The translations under genes and the position numbers were made by a program. Positions 58,834-64,000 of a stretch of DNA of 64,000 bases are shown here, in pieces. Location of the stretch: positions 50,379,580 to 50,443,579 of the forward strand of contig OZ024909.1 of assembly GCA_964017125.1 (NCBI GenBank), written 5' to 3'. How positions within the stretch are numbered: the stretch's first letter is position 1; each line of letters opens with the position of its first letter. Below the pieces are notes generated by a model. It saw nothing but the letters and a program-made list of their open reading frames with translations. It was not told the origin of the DNA and made no database searches. Source of the stretch: Flabesymbios commensalis (taxonomy: Eukaryota; Annelida; Polychaeta; Terebellida; Flabelligeridae).

Positions 58834-60896
58834 CGGACATCTCGCATCATTGCCACTTCGCATCATAGTCATTTCGCCCCCGTCGTTGGACGTTTCGCAT
58901 CATAGTCATTTCGCATCATAGTCATTTCGCCGTCATTATTTCGGATTATGGGATCGATTTTTTCGCCCCCGTCATTGGACGCTTCGCATCATAGGCATCT
59001 CGCACCATAGTCATTTCGCCGTCGTTTTTCTATTAATAAGCCCACACTGATGCATCACTATTTTATTACAAACCCTAGTTATCGCATCATAGACATATAT
59101 TTAGCAGAGATCATATTCGCTATAGGCCTACTCCAGTGAACATGGTGAAACATTATGATTATATGGGTAAAACCAAAAATTGGGGTACATTTACATAAAA
59201 TTAGTGTCCCCAGCACTTAAAAGGTCCGCATTTTGATTTAAATATAATAATATTGAAAATAAATGGTGCAACTTCACGTTTAGGCATTACTACTTAATAA
59301 TGTTTGGATTATTTGTAAAAAAAAAATATATATTTATGGTTTTATAAGAGCTCTATGTCATGGAAACATGGAAAATGGCATGTCCCCAGAGAAAATTCCA
59401 CTATTTAAAACTTCACTGTAGGATACAAAATTACAATATAATTCTAACAATTACATTTCATGGCTAGACATTGTTCACTTTAACTAATCAATGATCAAAA
59501 TTCGAATTAAAATTGATATCGATATAAATAATTTTGATGAATATACATGTCCCCACATTTGCACTCTACTCCGTTACCATTATTGTAGCATGCCCCATCA
59601 AGTGAATAATCATGAACTAAAATTATATCAAGTGTAGTTTGACACACTAAAGGGCCTTATACGAGTTTTTCACCTTGAAAGAATTATTATTGTTGAGTGA
59701 CAAGTTATTCGAAACAGGTATTATCAAAAAGTTAGAAAATATACTTTTGTTTTTACTACTCCGTTCCTAGCCTTGTGGGTATAAAAACGAGTTGGGTTTT
59801 ATGATTGTATGCCTACAACAGTTGCTATGGGGACTATTTCCACCCGTATGATATATTTTTGAATTATTGCCCAGATCTTTTCATTAATCCCTAGAATACT
59901 TTTAATTTTACTACACCGTTCCACTCTACTCCGTTACCAAGAAAAGGGAACGGAGTGGTGAATTGTCAAATTTTATGGGTTTTACAGTCATAATGATTGA
60001 TGATATAGTCTTTTAAAACATGGCTCGTTGTCCCCATATTAATAGAGCACCCATTTGTGATCGATGTTATGATAAGAAAATATACAGTTTATACTTATGT
60101 CGAGCCAAACATTTGGTAACGGAGTTGAGTATTTTTTGCCTTGGTAACGGAGTTGAAATAAAGATTTGTGTTCATCCCATCAATTTTTTTAAAAAATTTT
60201 AGCAGTTTTGATGTACGATTGTTTAGTATTATGCTTTAATAAGGATATCACGTTTAAAAGTGTGATGTCAAGCTAAACAAAGTAACAGAATTTTTGAAAT
60301 GGTTTGGATTTGGTAACGGAGTAGTAAGTGGAATGCTGCAACTTTTTTAAAATGACGTTTTTAAAGCAAAAAAAAAATTTCTAGCGCAGCCAGTGGTTTT
60401 TTTATGCTCTATTGGGATCAGTGCACCAAACCTATAAAGTAGTTTTCCTCCTCTTTGATGGTCACCTCACTGCCATTTTTGATGCTACAAAGTTACCCCA
60501 ATTTTTGGTTTTACCCATATATCGAATCCGCCACTGTAAGAAAACAAACACATAACCAGGATATAGTTGTTTTAATCTCATTTTATTTTTTATTTTGCTG
60601 CTCTCTAGTGAGGTGTAGGCCTATGGTGACACAACAGACTTTATATAATCACATGATAAACCAATATTCATGAATCTCACTGTATGTTCATAGGCCTGTA
60701 GCTGTGGGAAGGTTATTACTGCTACAATGCGACGGGGGCGAGATGACTGATGCGAAATGACTATGATGCGAGATGTCTCATTTAAAAGACTATGATGCGA
60801 AATGACTATGATGCGAGGCGTCTCAGTCAAATGCGACGGCGAAGCGTCCTCTGGTGAAAGGGGGGGGGGCGAAGTGGCAATGATGCGAGATGTCTG
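58834..60896. mobile_element. 2.06 kb inverted-repeat element with 16-bp outer units
   Basis: The ends are inverted copies of GACATCTCGCATCATTGCCA (58836 and, reversed, up to 60894). Inside each end are tandem 16-bp units TTCGCATCATAGTCAT (58855-59030 and reversed at 60735-60850). A second inverted pair, ATGGGTAAAACCAAAAATTG, lies at 59164 and reversed near 60520. In the centre CTACTCCGTTACC occurs only left of 59945 (59563, 59754, 59911, 59925) and the inverse GGTAACGGAGT only right of it (59947, 60114, 60142, 60311). There is no coding frame. The arm structure resembles sea urchin TU foldback elements. Confidence 0.8.
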
Positions 60897-61169
60897 TCTG
60901 GAGATGTCGACCTATAGTCTAGATATCTTGGTAAAAAAAACTAGACTATTAATAAAAAATATTTTAGCAATTAACACATGTATGTAACAATGCCAATGCC
61001 TTGGTTGCTTAGAATTGAATCAGTGACACTTTGTGATCCATCTAATAGGTAATGCCGTAATACAACAGAAGGACAAGGTCGGCCGTACCTCAAACAACGG
61101 CCGTCCGTGGAACAAAGTAGGCCTACATCGACCGTAGGCCTACGTCAAACAACGGTCGTCCGTTATAAC

Positions 61170-63747
61170 TTAAGGCAGGTTCCACGATAATGTGTACCAC
61201 CAACCTACTGAGTGGACCTAAAAATAAAATAGTCTAAATGATAATTTTGACGTTTCAATATGTTTGTAGAATGAACAAACAACATGTTTTTGATAAATTC
61301 GATATAACTTATAAATTTTATAATGTTAAAAAAACATTTATTCGTGCAGTCTTGCAATAGGAAATAGAGAGAAATTTCGTTGTTTTAATAACAGTCACTC
61401 ACAAATAATTCACGTGTCACCGATACATGAAAATCACATATAGTAACACAAAGTATCATAATATCACCTTTATTTTGCTTAATATTTTTTTGTTTAATGT
61501 TGATTTAGTAAAAACCAAAATGCTAACGTCACGTTTTAAGCTGTCTTGGACGTACATCTGTACGTAATCACGTTAGCATGTAGGCCCTACTTCACATAAT
61601 AGGGTCTAATAATAATATGATATATTTATATGGCGCATATATCCAGCTCATCATATGCCTACAGGCTACATGACGACTTAAATTATATGATCCCTGGTCA
61701 TTGGACCTGTTAGGCCTAAATGATGTACCATTTCAACTCCCCGGGGAGCATACATCACTGCAAACGTTTTGCGCTATTGATTTTTTTTATTATCGAATAT
61801 ATTTTCCATCTCTATCCCACCAGGTCTTCCTACTCATCCACACCTGAGTGAAATGAAGCATGTGGGGGCACAAATTGACACATCAATGTCCTAGGGTGTA
61901 GAGAGAAGAAACATTGACATTTCTCTGAAAATTATGCCAAAAATTATGCACCAAGCGAGCCTTAAACTCGCAAGCCAGGCATGCAGCGGCTAATTGCAAA
62001 GTTCTACGCTTTATCCATTGCATCACGTCCCACACATCCCTAAAACAATATGTTCTGGGTATGGCTATTGGTCAATTTGGCTACTTTTCGTTTGAGCTGT
62101 TATTTTTATGAGTGGTAGATGTTTGTTTTTTCATAATTACAAAAAATTGATAAACTTTTCGCTTAAAGAGGTTGGCCTTTTTGCAATTAACATGCACATA
62201 GATTGTTTCAGAACAATTGTGTGTTCAAGATTCAAGTGCTCTTTAATTTCTATAGGTGGAATGTCTCAACATGCGCTCCTCAAATAAATACAAACTACTT
62301 CAATTTAATCATGTTTTTGAAGTAGAATATCACCAATAGGCCTACATCTTTTTTTGTAGCCATAACAGTGAAAACATCTATATATCATAACGTTCACAGG
62401 CAAAAACATCCACAAAACATAACGTTCACAGTGAAAACATCTAATTAACATAACGTTCACAGCGAAAAACATCCAAATAACATAACGTTCACAGTGAAAA
62501 ACATCCAAATAACATAACGTTAACAGTGAGAAACATACAATTACCATAACGTTAACAGTGAAAAACATCCAATTAACATAACGTTAACAGTGATAAACAT
62601 CCAAATAACATAACGTTAGCAGTGAAAAACATCCAATTAACATAACGTTCACAGTGAAAAACATCCAAATAGCATAACGTTAGCAGTGAAAAACATCCAA
62701 ATAACATAACGTTCACAGTGAAAAACATCCAAGAAATATAACGTTAGTGTGAGGTTTGTCCAGTATCCATAAACGATAGCAACACAAACACAAATGTGTT
62801 TAATTATAGCCTTGACTGGTACAAAGCATTACATTCGCTGTAATGAGATACATTATTTCATTTTCTATGGAAATGGCATGTTCAGAGGTACAAACTGGGC
62901 ACTTAGCACGCTTGAATTGTCAAATTTACCAAACCAAAATGCTAACGTTACTTTCTCATTAATCACAGAGATGGTGACGTAAATTTTGACCAATAAACTT
63001 TAGAAACATGCCTACCACATAGCGGTATTTTTCTGAACTAACACGTGCAGGCAATAGCCACAGATATCAAAACCATGTCACATGGGCAGCTAGTATACAG
63101 ATCTGTTGCGGTACAGTGCCTAAACTGTAGTGCTATTGTTACGCAAAATAGGACAGCGAATTCCGTGACTGACTAATCGATGCCACTATATCTAGACATT
63201 TATTATTTTAACATTTTGTGTTATATATTTTAGTAGACAAACCAATTACCTGGTCAATTGCTCAAGTTCATATTAATGGTGTAAATAGTTTTGACGTACG
63301 AACACTTTTAATTCTGCTAACGTGATGAATACATCTTTGATGTACAAAATCACGTTTTAAGTGTCAATTTTAAACATCCATATTTTTGTCAAAAAATGCC
63401 TCGTGGTAAAATAGACTTTCAATAATCATAATTTGATATATTGTTTTTATGATGCAGCATAATGCTAGCTAAATTAATTAAAGAATGTTGACAAAAACGA
63501 TGTACAAAAACATGACATGTCGCCAAAGTAGGTTTTATACTCTTGATATGACAGGTTTTTCACTACGTTTTATTAATTTTAGGTTTTCACGATTTGTCTT
63601 TATCACAGAAATTTTGTACACTATATGTCAGTATGGTAACCTTTAAGCACACTTATTTCCTCTTTCGTATACTAAAACAATAAAATGTAATTTGCAATCA
63701 TAATAATGCTAACGTTATGGTACACATTATCGTGGAACCTGCCTTAA
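61170..63747. mobile_element. 2.58 kb TTAA element with AACGTT motifs
   Basis: Perfect terminal inverted repeats of about 26-30 bp: TTAA, then GGCAGGTTCCACGATAATG and on to TACCA at 61170, and the exact inverse ending at 63747. TTAA is at both ends, as in piggyBac or Kolobok insertions. Inside are GCTAACGT-type motifs near both ends (61528, 61583 reversed, 62938, 63315, 63708) and a 32-bp tandem array. There is no transposase frame, so it is non-autonomous. Perfect ends suggest a young insertion. Confidence 0.85.
62374..62750. repeat. Tandem array, 12 units of 31-32 bp
   Basis: Each unit has CATAACGTTCACAGTGAAAA then ACATCC and an AT-rich joint; the base after AACGTT alternates among C, A and G. 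It lies at the centre of the TTAA element. The open frame across it is a repeat translation. Confidence 0.95.
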
Positions 63748-63890
63748 GCTCTCAGGCTCAGGCCTGAAATAATAATTCATCCCGCATTTCCGTTATAGGG
63801 GTCTACTGTTCTAAATGCGTGGTACCTGATACATGTGATATGAATAAAATAGTTTATGCTGTAGGGACTATATTATATAGAGGTCTACTC

Positions 63891-64000
63891 GCCGTCAAAT
63901 TAAAAATGATGAACCAGGATCGCAGGCTCTTCGTCAATTTTGAACCGATTTCCTTGAAATTTTGCAAAGGCTATTTTCTATTAAAATCCTAACAGTAGTC
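63891..64000. mobile_element. Foldback MITE, second copy, cut by window end
   Basis: Starts TCTACTCGCCGTCAAATTAA and continues with ACCAGGATCGCAGG, AATTTTGAACCGATTTCCTT and CAAAGGCTATTTTCTATT, like an arm of the element at 24689-25102. Confidence 0.8.

Noticed and set aside
62374-62750. CRISPR-like array
   Set aside because: Units are contiguous 31-32 bp tandem repeats with no unique spacers, in a eukaryotic transposon.

Overview
The window looks like nuclear DNA of a marine invertebrate animal. It is AT-rich and gene-poor, has introns, and is packed with retroelements, MITEs and inverted-repeat transposons. The palindrome TAGGCCTA recurs more than 20 times by eye. The repeat types (Penelope-like element, pogo-like and foldback-like elements, tRNA-SINEs) would suit an echinoderm or another marine deuterostome, but nothing here fixes the species.

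Layout. 1-10378: a minisatellite split by a large Penelope-like element (PLE). The PLE is a 5'-truncated copy followed head-to-tail by a long copy, so a repeat of about 2.1 kb flanks three reading frames: ORF1, a reverse transcriptase with GIY-YIG endonuclease, and a C2H2 zinc-finger protein (ORF3) behind its own TATA box. A SINE sits at the presumed ORF3 start site. Hammerhead-ribozyme-like motifs, strong hairpins and CCGGACG boxes recur in it. 11807-23285 (minus): a probable two-exon Golgi carbohydrate sulfotransferase gene with matching exon phases. Its 10.5 kb intron holds a dimeric tRNA-SINE with perfect target-site duplications, a 2.3 kb inverted-repeat element with a nested TTAA MITE, and a minisatellite. 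23.8-31.8 kb: short MITEs, hairpins, a retroposed mRNA-like fragment and a pogo-like element. 32.9-36.8 kb: a broken MULE transposase among copies of one repeat family. 36.8-63.8 kb: five large inverted-repeat elements, with other repeats between 51 and 58.8 kb. One of the five encloses a 227-residue open frame of unknown function beside a tetranucleotide repeat.

Main pattern. At least five elements of 2-4 kb have termini or arms in inverted orientation, and each carries a cluster of its own short motif (GTCAACTCAGCAAC, CATAACGGATTCAACA, TATGAACAGCGAAAACAAAC, GGTAACGGAGT, CATAACGTT). This resembles foldback transposons (Drosophila FB, sea urchin TU) or transposons with subterminal transposase-binding repeats. 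The three-ORF PLE and this class are the best candidates for something undescribed. The only host gene I am confident of is the sulfotransferase.
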